DNA of 64,000 bases, from assembly GCA_023614405.1 (NCBI GenBank), contig CM042684.1, positions 465,815,650-465,879,649 of the forward strand, given 5' to 3'. A model generated the notes under the pieces. It did not search any database and had not been told where the DNA came from. It was given only the letters and a program-made list of their open reading frames with translations. Source of the DNA: Avena insularis. Taxonomy: Eukaryota; Streptophyta; Magnoliopsida; Poales; Poaceae. Every line of letters starts with the position of its first letter. The stretch's first letter is position 1. Below are positions 1 through 11,515 of the stretch, in pieces. The position numbers and the translations under genes were made by a program.

Positions 1-1762
1 TGTGTATTCACATCTTTGAGCCTTGGTGATTATTTGGAGCAAACATATGCTTTTTGGGAAGTTCGGATAACTCAGGTGGAGAGAGAACGATTTGTACGGA
101 ATATGCATAAGAACTCACCTTTATGAGAATAATTACGAGCTACTGCTTGATATGTTCTCACATGAGACTTCTGATTTGTATTAAACTTGCATATTTCTGG
201 TTAGTGTTTGACACAACGCCTGATAGAGATTTTGTTGCAAAATGGGCTCTCAAATCAGATTCACATATGCCGGTGAAAATTTTCATTTACCTGCAGATGC
301 AATATTAAACTTTAGACAATGAACAATTAGTTAATATTCCAATTTGTTGCGAGTAATTTTGGAATTCCTGCTAGAACTGTACAAATTGGCTATACAAGAA
401 TAGGCGGTCTAAAACCTTGTTTTCTCCTGATATATTGCAATTCTTGTAGAGATAAGAGAACATGAAGGCATCGTGTTCCACATAAATCACAAACCTAACA
501 TCTTCTTTAAGAGAAAGAGGGCTCTCGAAACCAGTTAAAATTTCATAGTGAATCTCTCTATCCCAAACCTTGCAATTCTAAAATACAAACATAGGATGCT
601 TGAGAAAAGAAACTACATTTTCTTTGTAGAGTTCCAATTTTATCGAATGTATATCGTGAACAGAAGGTGTAGAGTAGCAAAAGGCAAGAGTATAAAGTAT
701 ATATATAGCCATCATATTAATTTCTGATCTGCTACAAATTATCTAGGTTGCTTAAAAAGACCAAAAAATAACGTACCCTGGAAGCAGCTGACATTTACCA
801 ATATTTTCTTCTTAATTTGGAGGAACTTTTTACAAACTAATGAATAGTAGATCGGCCATCCTTTGCTATGAAAGGAATTAACCAAATTCAGTCTTGAACC
901 TGATGATTGAGGACCTGATATTTGTCTCTCAGAAGGAAATCCACAATGAATATTTGCAAGAGTTTACTGAAAGATGGGATACGATCTGATGTAATCTGCA
1001 CAGAATAAACATGAGAGCATGTAATGAATTGGCCAACTTGGACAATACGATATGGTCCGCCGCTCTGATCTGCTCTAGTGTCTTCCCACGCTGCACCAAG
1101 GAAAACCAGAAGTTAACATCTCAAAACAAGATGAATCCTTCTAAAAATAAAGAAATAGAGAGGCGAAGGGGAGGTGTTGATTGCATACCATCTCTGACCA
1201 GAAAAAGACACACAAATCTGAGCAGCAGAGAAACATAGTATGATGATTCATTAACCAAGGTAGCTAACACTGGAAATAGTATGCTTCACCTAGATAGATA
1301 TCAGTGCTTATAACCTGTAAATGATTAACAAAAATAAATGGTCATCTTAAGTGAATAAACAAAAAAATCGTATATATGTAGTGTTATTTACACTTCCTTG
1401 ATTACATATTTGTGAGGTAATGCAACAATTTTCTTAGTTACTGAAATGAAGGAATGTCATAGGGAAAAGGACAACTGGACCATGTAGAATACGGATAAGT
1501 ATGAAACCAGCCAAGTTCATCTATATTGAGCAAGAAATGAACGCTTCCACTGTAAGAAACAGAAACCAAACAACTACAGCTATATAATCCAAGCATAACG
1601 GGAAAAATATGATGGTATGTTGCAGCAGATAAAAAATGGGTATTTCCAGGTCCTAGCACACCTACAAAGACCTCCCCGCAGAAAATATAGTGTGACTGTG
1701 TGATACATAAATGATCAAATTCAAGGAGAATCTCGAGCAAGTCCACCCTAAGAGGGAAAACA
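1..1762. other. intergenic host DNA, no gene recognised
   Basis: Mostly AT-rich, low-copy-looking sequence with only short, unconvincing open frames. I see no LTR, terminal inverted repeat or coding motif that I can assign. It may be intron or UTR of the unrecognised minus-strand gene whose possible exon lies just to the right. Confidence 0.4.
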
Positions 1763-2113
1763 TCAAGCATTTGCCGTGCAAGTTGTGACTGAGGCTACCT
1801 TGCATAAAAAATTTAGTTGCTGATTAGGATAGGGGTTACAGTGCTTGAATCTATAGTTGTCATCAGGGGGTGGAGAGGACTCAAAGTGGCATCCGGTCAG
1901 CGTAAGCACACCGTTGATCTTGGTGCTCCTCCGCTCATCTTCCTCAGTTCCTCCCCCCTTGTTCTGGCATGGAGCGCCGAGGCAGTCTGAGGAGGTAGTG
2001 GCCTGGGAATAGAGGAGCGATGGCGCGATGAAGGTACGCGAGAAGGCTATGTCGCTGGCTGACATGGAGTCGTGGAGGCGGAGTGGCAGCATAGGGGAGG
2101 CGAGGCGTCTCAC
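1763..2113 (-). CDS. possible exon of an unrecognised host gene
   Basis: A minus-strand open frame of about 116 codons has protein-like composition: it starts MRRLASPMLPLRLHDSMSAS, then an acidic stretch (EEDERRSTK), then SSPPPDDNYRF and a Cys-containing tail. The GC-rich 5' part against AT-rich flanks is what a grass first coding exon looks like. I recognise no domain. It lies head to head with the zf-XS gene further right, from which the 11.9-kb chromovirus now separates it, so the two may once have shared a promoter region (inference). It could equally be a chance ORF or a fragment of a transcribed repeat. Confidence 0.25.
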   Translation of the reverse strand: MRRLASPMLPLRLHDSMSASDIAFSRTFIAPSLLYSQATTSSDCLGAPCQNKGGGTEEDERRSTKINGVLTLTGCHFESSPPPDDNYRFKHCNPYPNQQLNFLCKVASVTTCTANA

Positions 2114-2720
2114 CTTCCCATCCCTCTCGATCTCGTTGACCTTTGATTCACATTCGCTAGGGATTCACCTTGCGACACACCCTCCAACAGGAGCAGCGAG
2201 GCCAGCAGCCCAGCATCCTTAGATAGCGAAGTCGGCTCATTTGTAGCATTGTCAGCCTGATTTACCACAGAACACCCAACATAGTCTGAGGAGTAGCAGC
2301 CCTGTATTGGTGGGCCGGTCTATTTGACGAGAATTGAGGTCGGGAAATGGTTCAAGTGACGTTTCGGCTGATCGAAGATGATCTGGAGCGTTGTAGAGCT
2401 GAATCCGACAGTGAAACACGCCAAATCGCTGTAAGCAGTTGCTGAGTTTTACTGTTACTTAATGTGGTTTTGGAAAATAACACACGCTGGAAATCTTTTT
2501 GGTCCTCATGCATGCCTGCATGGAGTATCTAGAGTAACAATGATTTACTGAATAATTTAGAAGAAATTAAATCGAGTGTGGGTTTTGCATTTTCCATTGA
2601 CATGCCGATCGAAAAATGATTAACTGCAAAAGAAATCGAGCTGCGCATACGTGTGTGTTGCATTCCCACTCGTGCGCTTTGCATTGACACGTGCAATGTA
2701 GACGTCTCCCACCCCGCGTG
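2114..2720. other. promoter-like intergenic stretch left of the chromovirus
   Basis: No ORF of note. Before the chromovirus inserted, this stretch was continuous with 14633 onward, so it is the original upstream region of the zf-XS gene. It contains ACGTG-type motifs and alternating purine/pyrimidine near 2650-2700. No function is claimed. Confidence 0.35.
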
Positions 2721-2725
2721 CGCTC
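2721..2725. repeat. target-site duplication, left copy (CGCTC)
   Basis: The five bases CGCTC lie immediately before the TG of the 5' LTR and recur exactly at 14628-14632 after the CA of the 3' LTR. This is the 5-bp duplication expected of a Ty3/gypsy integrase and fixes both element boundaries. Confidence 0.93.
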
Positions 2726-3280
2726 TGTAACATCCTAGTTTCTAATTTAGGATGTTATTAGGGTCATGCATCATCCTTGCATCATTTGCATCCTACTTTT
2801 GAAAAGTTGCAACAACAAAATCCTAACACATAAACCCATTTAAAAACCCTATTTAATATTCCCCTAAGTAAGCACACTTGTTGTAGTAGCATGACCCCTC
2901 TAAAAACCTTGTAAAACATTAAAACTATGGTCCTATATTGACCCCCTTATTTTTACAAAAATTTGGAAACAAGTTTCAACATTTTTGGACTTGTCTTGCA
3001 AAAGTTATGTGATTTTTATCAAACCAGAATTTGAGAAAAAGATAAAATAAAAAAAAAGGGCACAGAGGCAGACCTAGCTGGGCCGCAGCGCAGCCCACCA
3101 CTGCCCGCGCCGCGCCAGCCCGCCACCGGCCCACTCCGCGTCGCCACTGCCGCACCCGCTGACCGCCCTGGCCCACCCGTCATCGCCTTCCTCCCCACGG
3201 AACCCGCGCGCCGGCATGAGGAGGTCGGACTCCGACCGGCACGGAAACGAGTCCGTGCCCCCGACGCCAAGGCTCCCGCC

Positions 3281-3288
3281 TTTTTAAA
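3281..3288 (+). promoter_or_regulatory. candidate LTR promoter TATA element, 5' LTR
   Basis: TTTTTAAA sits in GC-rich sequence and is followed about 60-80 bases later by a leader-like stretch with CCCTAGCC, the usual grass pattern. The match in the other LTR is at 12062-12069. Assignment is by pattern only. Confidence 0.4.
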
Positions 3289-5180
3289 CCCCGCCACTCT
3301 CGCGTTCCCCCCCCCCCGCTCCATTCTTTCCTTGCACGAACCCTAGCCAGCGACGAACTGCATCGCCGCCGTCGGGTCAATCTCGCCGAGCCGGTTCGAA
3401 GCCTCTCCCTCGCTCCTTCCTCCCACCAGAGATTCCCCATCCTCCACTGATTCCAGCCGTGTGTTCCTCCCCTCCTCTCTCGCAGGATCTCGCCCGTGAT
3501 TGCTCGCCGGAGCGCCGCCGGAGACGAAGGAGATCAGCGGGACGCTTCGACCGAGGAAGCAAGAGGCGGCGAGGACGCGAACGTGACCGCGAGAGCCAGG
3601 CGAACCGCGTCGACCTCGCCACGGTGCCAGGGACCCGCCGGAGCGCCGCCACCGTCGACCACCGACGCCACCGCCGCCCGCCGCACGCCAGAAGTCGCCG
3701 CCTCTCATGACCGTCGGATCGAAGATGAACGCGCAGGATTAGATGTAGGCCGAAGGGGTATCTGCGAATAGAGGCTTGCCACGTGTACAGCAGCGTCAGC
3801 ATGCGCAGCTGGACCAATCAGACGGTGACACCTGGCTAGGTTTTTAAGTGAAATTTAGATCTGTTTGCATATTGGATTTAAAACTTGCGAAAATCATGTA
3901 AAATCGAATATTTGTCCAAATTTAGCTTGTAATATACCGTTGGATTCCTAATTTTATGTAGAATCCAAATATGTAATAATATTGCAGGTTTACAGTAATG
4001 TTTTAGTTGTAGATTTTAATCACTAGATTGGAGTGTTTATTCTATAGAAAAATAATTAAAATTCTGTGTTGCAATGACCTTGTTTCCATAATGCTTACTG
4101 GACAAAATTATACAACCTTGCTTAAGATCATTAGATCTAGTTTGGGGCTAATTAGATGGATTGATCTCCTTATAATCCTAGGATTGTTTTAGTGACTCCA
4201 TTAAGATCTAAACCCTTGGAAGTAAACCCTAGTGACACCCTTACACTATCACAACACAAACTTGCTACCTTGAAAAATTTAAACCAACCTTGCATAAATT
4301 ACCATGTTGCATGCATGTTTTCCTTTGTGTATGCTTTGAACAAGTTGTGATCAGATCTATGTTTGTGATTTGTTAGATTGCTCGGAGTGCGCTAAGGAGT
4401 GCTTTTGTGTAGAGTGCTGCTCGGATCAAGGCAAGTTACACCACTTGTTCATAATTTTGTCCCAGTTTTGATTCTATGCATGTGATCTTCAAAATTCTGT
4501 AGTATGCATGTGTAGGATATTCTAGTAGAATTTTTCCTTAGTATTATTTTGCAAGTGCGATGATTTTGTAGTAAGCCATGAGTAGCTCTATACTTAGGAT
4601 TTTCCCTCCTAATAGGTTACCCCTGTTTTTGCTAAGTATTGCTTGCTATGCTATATATACAAAGTACCGTTGGGGGGTTCGAAAGACAATGAATTTTTCT
4701 AAGTATAAAGGCTCTCTTGAGCAAACTTTTCTTCTCAAATCCACTTCAAAATAAAACTAAGTTTTCTTCTGGGCGGAATGGTTGTCGGGTCAACGAGTGT
4801 GATTTTGGTGGAGGACGGCCGCCAGGAATCAAAGAAGTCTGCCATGTTTCAGAATTCAGAAGCTTCCAGTGCAACCACAATACATTATGGGCTCTGTCTT
4901 GGCCTAGTACTTAGTGGGAAACCTCACCTGGGTACCAACATTTGGAGGTTCTTGCACGGTTGGATCCGGAAGGTAGAGGGCTACTAAGGAAAGCCTCGCC
5001 ATGGTCTTGTCTGTAAAAAGGACTTGATCGTGGATTGTGGGTAAAGTGCACAAACTCTCGAGAGTATTGCAATCGATCGATCACCGTGTTCACGGATGTA
5101 ACAACAATGAGCGTCTGAAGGATGGAGCCTCTGAAGGGTCTTCCTCTCTCTTTTCTAAAACAAAGTTTTGAAACCCCATG

Positions 5181-5302
5181 GCGTGCGTAATATCGCTAAT
5201 GGGTGGGAATTTGGGAACTTGGTGTGTAATATCCAAGTGACGCTTGGTGCGTAATATCCAAGTGTTTGGTTGTTTGGACACTTGGTGCGTAATATCCTCG
5301 TG
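5181..5302 (+). repeat. short diverged tandem repeat inside the 5' LTR
   Basis: A core GCGTAATATC(C) occurs four times, two or three of the copies within a longer CTTGGTG(C/T)GTAATATCCAAGTG unit. Because CTTGG and CCAAG flank the core, each longer unit can also fold as a small hairpin. The array is conserved in the 3' LTR at about 14021-14142. Confidence 0.7.
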
Positions 5303-5670
5303 TGCCACTCGACCTTATTTTATCTAAGCAAATGTTTGCAAAGTAGGGCAATCATCTATTCTTCTCTCTACTTAAGAAAATTAGCTTTGAGCAAATGAAC
5401 TCTACAGCCTATACTAGCCTTGCATGTAGAGATAGTCTTTTCTCTCCTTGGTGTAATTTGCCAATACATTCAAAGTATTGACCCAACTTGTTGGCTGCAC
5501 GTCTTATGTGCAGAATCCGAAGATTGAAAGGTGCGTAGGGATCGCGGGTCTACACTCGACAAGCCTGGGCGTTGATGGACTCATTCTTCTTTTATGTTTT
5601 CCGCTGTTATTTGAGCTAGCATAATGCTAAGCAATCTTTGTAATAATTTCATACTCTGGATTCTCCGTGT

Positions 5671-5676
5671 AATAAA
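5671..5676 (+). terminator. polyadenylation-type signal AATAAA, 5' LTR
   Basis: AATAAA lies about 110 bases before the LTR end, with the same placement in the 3' LTR (14511-14516), where it would serve to end the genomic RNA. Motif-based only. Confidence 0.5.
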
Positions 5677-5789
5677 GACTTTGTGTTTTACATGATATTT
5701 CATCGACTGTGAGTGCTAGCTATTGATCCAGGGACTAGCATGATAATCACAGGGACTTAGGATCCTTACCGATCCGAGGTCACTACAGA

Positions 5790-5801
5790 TGGTATCAGAG
5801 C
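5790..5801 (+). other. primer binding site, initiator Met-tRNA type
   Basis: TGGTATCAGAGC starts two bases after the 5' LTR and is the standard plant retrotransposon minus-strand primer site complementary to initiator methionine tRNA. Confidence 0.9.
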
Positions 5802-5951
5802 ATATCGTTGCCTGTAGGACGTGACCCTAGGATTGGAACCACCTCTAACTTTAGTGCCTTACTTGTTTCTACTAAGTTAATTTTCCGCACCTCTAGTATC
5901 TGCTTTCCTCTACTTGTTTAAGTATCTAACCCTCATTCTTCCAACTCAAAG

Positions 5952-6893
5952 ATGACAAGCTTCCTCTACGACACCGTCACGGACATCGAGCCCCTTCGCT
6001 TTGGAGGATGCCTCATGGATCTACTCACACGTTTGGACCTTCCTCTCCCAACAATCCAAGGGAGCACAATGAAGAAACTCCACAAGGACGGCTGTTGGGG
6101 AGTCAAGGTCATTCAACCAGGAAAAGAGCAAGGCAAGAACCCGGAGGAAGACATAGCAATCCACATTGTTAGCGATTCCAAGGAGAAGGCCCTTAGCATT
6201 AGCTTGCAGCAACTCATTGGTCGCCTATGTGGATGTCATCATGAAGCTCTTCAAGGACACTGCGGCGGCCTCTTTGGAAGACGAGATGAGGAAGGAATTC
6301 CCATGGAGTTAACCTTTGAGGAAAGAACTTCTACCAAGCGCTGAAGAACACAATATCAAGACTTGGAGTGCCACATCCATGACCTTGAGAAGGGTACCTT
6401 CCTCGAGATGTTGAAGAATGACGAGCTATGCGCCCTCATCAAGGAGAAGGAAGAAATGATCAAGCAGCAGGAGGAGGCAATGAAGCTCCAAGAGATAAAA
6501 TTTCAGCACCAAGAGAAGAAGTTCGCTAACCAAGAAAAGAGGGTGATAAATAAAAACAAGAGAATTAGGGAACTCAAACAGCAGATCGATGGAGATGAAG
6601 TGCAAACTGAAGGCCTTTGCAAGATAATCGATGATGTGCGTGCTTCCAAGAGGGACTTGGCGAAGCAAATTGAAGCCGCAATGAAGTCAAGTTTAGTGGA
6701 GGAGCTACAAAGCGAGAAGGAGGGTCTTCAGGAGCAGCTGGAAGCCACTACCAAGGAGCTACAGGATGAGATAAAGGACCTCCAAGAGAAGCTTGAAGCC
6801 ACCACAAAGGAGATGGAGTTGTACAAGACAACTCTAGAGCAAGGAGGCTACTCGTTCGAGGACGAGGAAGAGGAAGGCGTGGAGGATGTGTAG
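5952..6893 (+). pseudogene. additional coiled-coil ORF upstream of gag, one in-frame stop
   Basis: One reading frame runs from ATG 5952 to the stop at 6893, interrupted only by a TGA at 6342-6344; without it the product would be about 313 residues. The N-terminal half is globular-looking, with a QQLIGRLCG segment followed by a Cys/His/Gly-rich stretch. The C-terminal half (from about 6400) is a strong Glu/Lys/Gln-rich heptad coiled coil with repeated EQLEATTKE-like units, ending in a Glu/Asp-rich tail. It is sense-oriented, between the primer site and gag, where some plant LTR retrotransposons carry additional ORFs of unknown role. I recognise no enzymatic motif. A structural, RNA-binding or host-derived function is possible, but nothing here decides it. 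Confidence 0.7.
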
Positions 6894-7108
6894 TAGTTGG
6901 ACCACCTTTAAATTCTATAGTAGAACGTTATTCGCAAATGTAATAAATACCAAGACAAGTTTGGTTTAGTTATACTTGGTTGTTTCCTGTGTTAAATTTG
7001 TGTTGTTATGCCTTGTGTGCCTTGTGTGCTTGGTGTGTTTTCATAAGGGTAGGAATTTACTACTTAGTCTTTCTGTCTACTTCTTAACTATTCTCTTAAA
7101 CCCCACAG

Positions 7109-9901
7109 ATGCCGCCAAGACGTGCGGATCTCGAAATCCCGCCAGAAATAGCAGAACTTTTGGCCACTCAGAACCAGCTGATTCAACTACTCACTCAGAA
7201 CATGCAGAACAACAACAACAACCCGCCGCCACCACCACCTCCGCCACCTCCTCAACAGGATCGCTTGACTCGGTTTTTGAGGCTGAACCCACCGACCTTC
7301 ACTAGCAGCACTGAACCAATCATCGCTGATGACTGGCTGCGTACGATCAACAAGAAGCTAGACACCGTGCAAACTGTCGGAGCTGACAGGGTGCGTTATG
7401 CCGCGCACCAGCTTGAAGGACCTGCTGCAGAATGGTGGGATAACTACCAAGTCACCCACCCGGATATTGATGCTATTACTTGGGAACAGTTTGAGTTAGC
7501 TTTTCGCACTCATCATGTGGCTGCTGGTGTCATGGCTCTAAAGAGGCGCGAGTTTCGCGACCTACACCAGCTGCACCGTTCTGTCACCGAGTATGGTGAG
7601 CTTTTCAATAAGCTAGCCCGTTATGCACCCGATGATGTTTCCACTGATGCCAAGAGACAGGAGGAGTTCTTAAGAGGGCTCAACGATGAGATATCCATTC
7701 AGCTTGTGGCTCAGAAATTTGACAACTTTCAGGAACTCTTGGACAGAGCCATTGTGGTTGAATCAAAGAGGAAGAGCATAGAAAATCGCAAGAGGAAATC
7801 CAACCCTCACAAACACTCTGTTCCGTACCAGAAGCAGCGCAATTCCTCACCACCACCTTATAACAATAATGGCCACAACCATAACGGTCATAACCATGGT
7901 GGCCACAAACACAATGGGCACAAAAACTGCAATGGCAATGGCGGCAATGGAAAGGATCTCAGTGAGGTGACATGCTTTAAGTGCAACAAGACAGGGCACT
8001 ATGCAACCTCTTGCCCCGAGAGGAAGAATGGCAATGGTAATGGGAATGGAAATGGACACAACCATGGCAATGGGAACGGGAAGAAGCCAAATCCTTTTGT
8101 CAAAGCCACGGTGAATCATGTTTCTATGGAGGATGCTTGTGAGGCGCCACACTCAGTGATTGGTAAGTTCAAACTCAATTCTATTCCCGCAGTTGTTCTT
8201 TTTGATATTGGTGCATCGCATTCATTCATATCAAGGGTATTTGTGGATAGAGGCAAGATACCAACGGAGTCTATAAACTTTCCTCTAAGGGTAAGTTCTC
8301 CTGGGGGAGAAATAGTGGCAAACTCCGGTTGCCGGGAATTAGAACTAAGGATTGGGACACACATTTTTCCCACCAGTCTAGTAGTTCTAGAATCACAAGG
8401 ATTAGACATAATCTTGGGCATGAATTGGATGACCGAATATGAAGGAGTCATAGATTGTGCCAAGAGAACTGTCATGCTCACAACACCGGAAGGGAAGAGG
8501 ATTCGTATCAAGTCGAACTTCGCACTCAAAGAAGTCATGGTGAACTCTCTTAAGGGGGTTAGCTTGGAGGAGGTACCTATTGTAAAGGAATACCCAGATG
8601 TCTTCCCAGAAGAGCTACCTGGAATGCCACCTGACCGTGATATCGAGTTTCTCATTGACTTAATGCCAGGCACGGGGCCGATAGCTAAGAGACCATACAA
8701 GATGGATGTGGACGAGTTAAAGGAACTCAAGAAACAGCTTAGGGAACAATTGGACAAGGGGTTCATTCAACCCAGCGCGTCATCTTGGGGAGCACCCGTC
8801 CTATTTGTGGAAAAGAAGGATAAGACCAAGAGGCTGGTTGTGGACCACCGCTCGTTGAACGAGGTGACGATTAAGAATAAGTATACTCTGCCCAACATCA
8901 ACGACCTGTTTGACCAGCTAAAAGGAGCCAGTGTGTTCTCAAAGATCGATCTACGATCGGGCTATTTTCAGCTAAAGATTCGAGAACAGGATGTGCCCAA
9001 GACAGCATTCACCACAAGGTACGGATTGTATGAGTACACCGTGATGTCTTTTGGTCTAACCAATGCCCCAGCATACTTCATGACCATGATGAACAAGGTG
9101 TTCATGGAATACTTGGACAAGTTTATCGTAGTATTCATAGATGATATACTCATATACTCAAAGGATGAGAAGGAACATGAGAAACATCTGTGCCTTATTA
9201 TGGAGAAACTAAGAGAACACAAGTTGTATGCCAAGTTCAGCAAGTGCGAGTTCTGGTTAAAGGAAGTGGGATTCCTTGGTCATGTTGTGTCAGCTAAAGG
9301 AGTTGCGGTAGATCCTAGCAAGGTAGCTTCCGTAACGGAATGGGAGTCACCCAAGAATGTGGGAGATATTAGAAGTTTCTTGGGCCTCGCAGGATATTAC
9401 CGGAGGTTCATCGAAAACTTTTCCAAGATAGGAAAACCCATGACGGAACTATTAAAGAAGGAAAAGAAATTCCTATGGACCGAGACATGTGAGGCAAGTT
9501 TTCAAGAGTTAAAGAAACGCCTTGTAACGGCACCAGTTCTGTGTCTGCCTGATATCCAGAAGGATTTTCAAGTCTATTGTGATGCTTCTCGACAAGGACT
9601 TGGAAGTGTATTGATGCAGGATGGGAAGGTGGTATCCTATGCCTCCCGACAACTTAAGAACCACGAACACAATTATCCCACACATGAATTGGAACTTGCA
9701 TCTGTGGTTCATGCACTCAAGGTATGGAGACACTACCTCATGGGAAAACATTGTGATGTGTTCACAGATCATAAAAGTTTGAAGTACATCTTCACCCAAA
9801 AGGAGTTGAATATGAGACAACGAAGATGGCTTGAGCTAATTAAGGATTATGACTTGGATTTACTGACCACCCGGAAGGCAAACGTGGTGGTGATGCCTTA
9901 A
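7109..9901 (+). pseudogene. gag-pol: chromovirus gag-protease-RT-RNase H (5' part of polyprotein)
   Basis: A 930-codon frame from ATG 7109. Order: an Asn/Pro-rich N-terminus; the gag core (about 50-215); an Asn/His/Gly-repeat linker; a CCHC zinc knuckle (C289, C292, H297, C302) that binds RNA; a retropepsin-like protease around 366, where the expected D-[S/T]-G reads D366-I367-G368; reverse transcriptase with catalytic FIDD at 676-679; RNase H starting near VYCDAS; and a final RRWLELI segment. The frame ends prematurely at 9899-9901. The bases after about 9890 continue the expected protein in the next frame, so a single-base deletion just before 9892 separates this part from integrase. The altered protease residue alone would be expected to abolish Gag maturation. 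Confidence 0.93.
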
Positions 9902-11167
9902 GTCGTAAGGTATATGTAAATGGACTTACCGCAGGGGAACTTCCAGAGGATTTATGCAAGCAATTCAGGGACCTCAGGCTTGAGATAGTCCCGAAAGGAC
10001 ACGTAGCGACTATGGAAATAGTGTCCACCTTCCAAGAAAGGATCCAAGAAGCACAAAAGGGGGATAAAGAGTTGGAAGAAATAAGAGTCAGGATAAGTGA
10101 AGGAAAGACTAAAGAATTTAAATGCGGACGAACAAGGAACCCTCTGGTATGGGAAGCGTTTGTGCGTTCCCAATGACCCCGATATCAGGAAGATGATTTT
10201 ACAAGAAGCTCATGATTCGCCATACTCAATTCATCCAGGTAACACAAAGATGTACATGGATGTGAAGGATAGATTCTGGTGGAATAACCTAAAGAGAGAC
10301 ATTGCAGAGTATATTTCTCTGTGTGATGTGTGCAACAGAGTTAAAGCCGAGCATCAGAAACCGGCAGGATTACTACAACCACTACCTATACCCGACTGGA
10401 AGTGGGACAAGGTAGGCATGGATTTCATCACGGGATTACCCCGGACTCGTTCTGGATTTGATTCTATCTGGGTAGTGGTGGACCACTTCACCAAGGTGGC
10501 TCACTTCATCCCCGTAAAGACCACATATACAAGTGCTAAGCTTGCTAAGATATACATGTCAAGAATTGTAAGCCTGCATGGTGTTCCCAAGGGAATTGTG
10601 TCAGATAGAGGCACCCAGTTTACTTCAAAGTTTTGGCGACAACTACATGAGTCTCTTGGAACCCGACTAGAATTCAGTACTGCCTTCCACCCTCAAACAG
10701 ATGGCCAAACAGAAAGGGTGAATCAAATTTTGGAAGATATGTTGAGAGCTTGCGCACTAGACTATGGGTCTAGTTGGGACGATAACCTGCCCTATGCGGA
10801 GTTCTCATACAACAACAGCTACCAGACGAGTATCAAGATGGCTCCGTTTGAAGTCCTATACGGCAGGAAGTGTAGGACTCCATTGCTATGGAATGGAGTT
10901 GGAGAACGCAGTCTTTTTGGACCTGACTTGATAAAGGATGCCGAAGAAAAGGTGCGACAGATTCAGGATAGGCTAAAGGTAGCCCAATCTCGACAGAAGA
11001 GCTACGCGAATTCCAAACGCAGAGATGTGGCTTATGAAATAGGGGACCGTGCGTACCTCCGAGTTTCACCCCTACGTGGAGTTAAGAGGTTCGGAATTAA
11101 GGGCAAGTTAGCCCCACGATTCATAGGACCATATAAAGTTCTGGCCCGTAGAGGAGAAGTTGCTTAA
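9892..11167 (+). pseudogene. chromovirus integrase (frameshifted, with a terminal nonsense codon)
   Basis: Homology continues in frame 1 from 9892 to about 10120 (linker and start of the integrase N-terminus), then a single-base insertion near 10120 returns it to frame 2, the frame open from 10097. In that second frame I see the HHCC zinc finger (H39, H46, C76, C79 counted from 10097) and the catalytic D109, D170 and E206, the last two separated by 35 residues as in active integrases. The frame ends at TAA 11165-11167, where coding similarity continues without a shift, so this is a simple nonsense substitution. The catalytic core is intact in sequence but cannot be made as part of one polyprotein. 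Confidence 0.9.
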
Positions 11168-11170
11168 CAG

Positions 11171-11503
11171 TTGGAGTTACCGGAAGGACTGACTGTTCAT
11201 GATGTGTTTCATGTGTCGCAACTAAAGAAGTGTCACCCGGAGATGGCTGAAACACTGCTAAGAGACACCGTTTCCCTAGATGAGGTTCAATTGGAGAATG
11301 ACCTTACCTATGAGGAAAAACCCATCAAAATACTGGAAACAGCTGAAAGGATTACCCGCACCAAGACTATAAGGTTCTACAAGGTACAATGGAACCACCA
11401 CTCCGAGGAAGAAGCTACGTGGGAGCGTGAAGAAGACTTGAAGGCAGAACACCCACACCTATTTGCTAGCCAACCCGAATCTCGAGGACAAGATTCTTCT
11501 TAA
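11171..11503 (+). pseudogene. integrase tail and chromodomain
   Basis: In frame with the integrase segment and cut from it only by the TAA at 11165. It begins with the HDVFHVSQLKKC segment typical of gypsy integrase tails, then a chromodomain-like fold from about residue 45 to 95: a PIKILE strand, a KVQW strand and EEATWEREEDL leading into the terminal helix. In chromoviruses this domain steers integration towards marked chromatin (family knowledge). The normal stop is at 11501-11503, directly before the polypurine tract. Confidence 0.88.
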
Positions 11504-11515
11504 GGGGGGTAGGTT
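11502..11515 (+). other. polypurine tract of the chromovirus
   Basis: AAGGGGGGTAGG followed by TT abuts the 3' LTR at 11516. It is the plus-strand DNA priming site. Confidence 0.85.

Larger units (their letters stand above)
2726..5787 (+). repeat. chromovirus 5' LTR (3062 bp)
   Basis: Starts TGTAACATCC and ends GGTCACTACA; the same sequence recurs at 11516-14627. It has a GC-rich block around 3060-3830 that looks like a plant promoter and leader, an AT-rich middle, a TATATATAC string near 4652, and a polyadenylation-type AATAAA near the right end. Open frames in the GC-rich block are on both strands and are not supported as genes. Compared with the 3' LTR it lacks a block of about 22 bases near 4065 and differs near 3785 and by several homopolymer indels near 4955-5000. 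Confidence 0.95.

Noticed and set aside
2976..3817. Several overlapping minus- and plus-strand open frames of 60-146 codons in the GC-rich LTR block, repeated at 11766-12600
   Set aside because: They arise from low stop-codon frequency in GC-rich sequence, overlap each other on both strands, and differ by frameshifts between the two LTRs.
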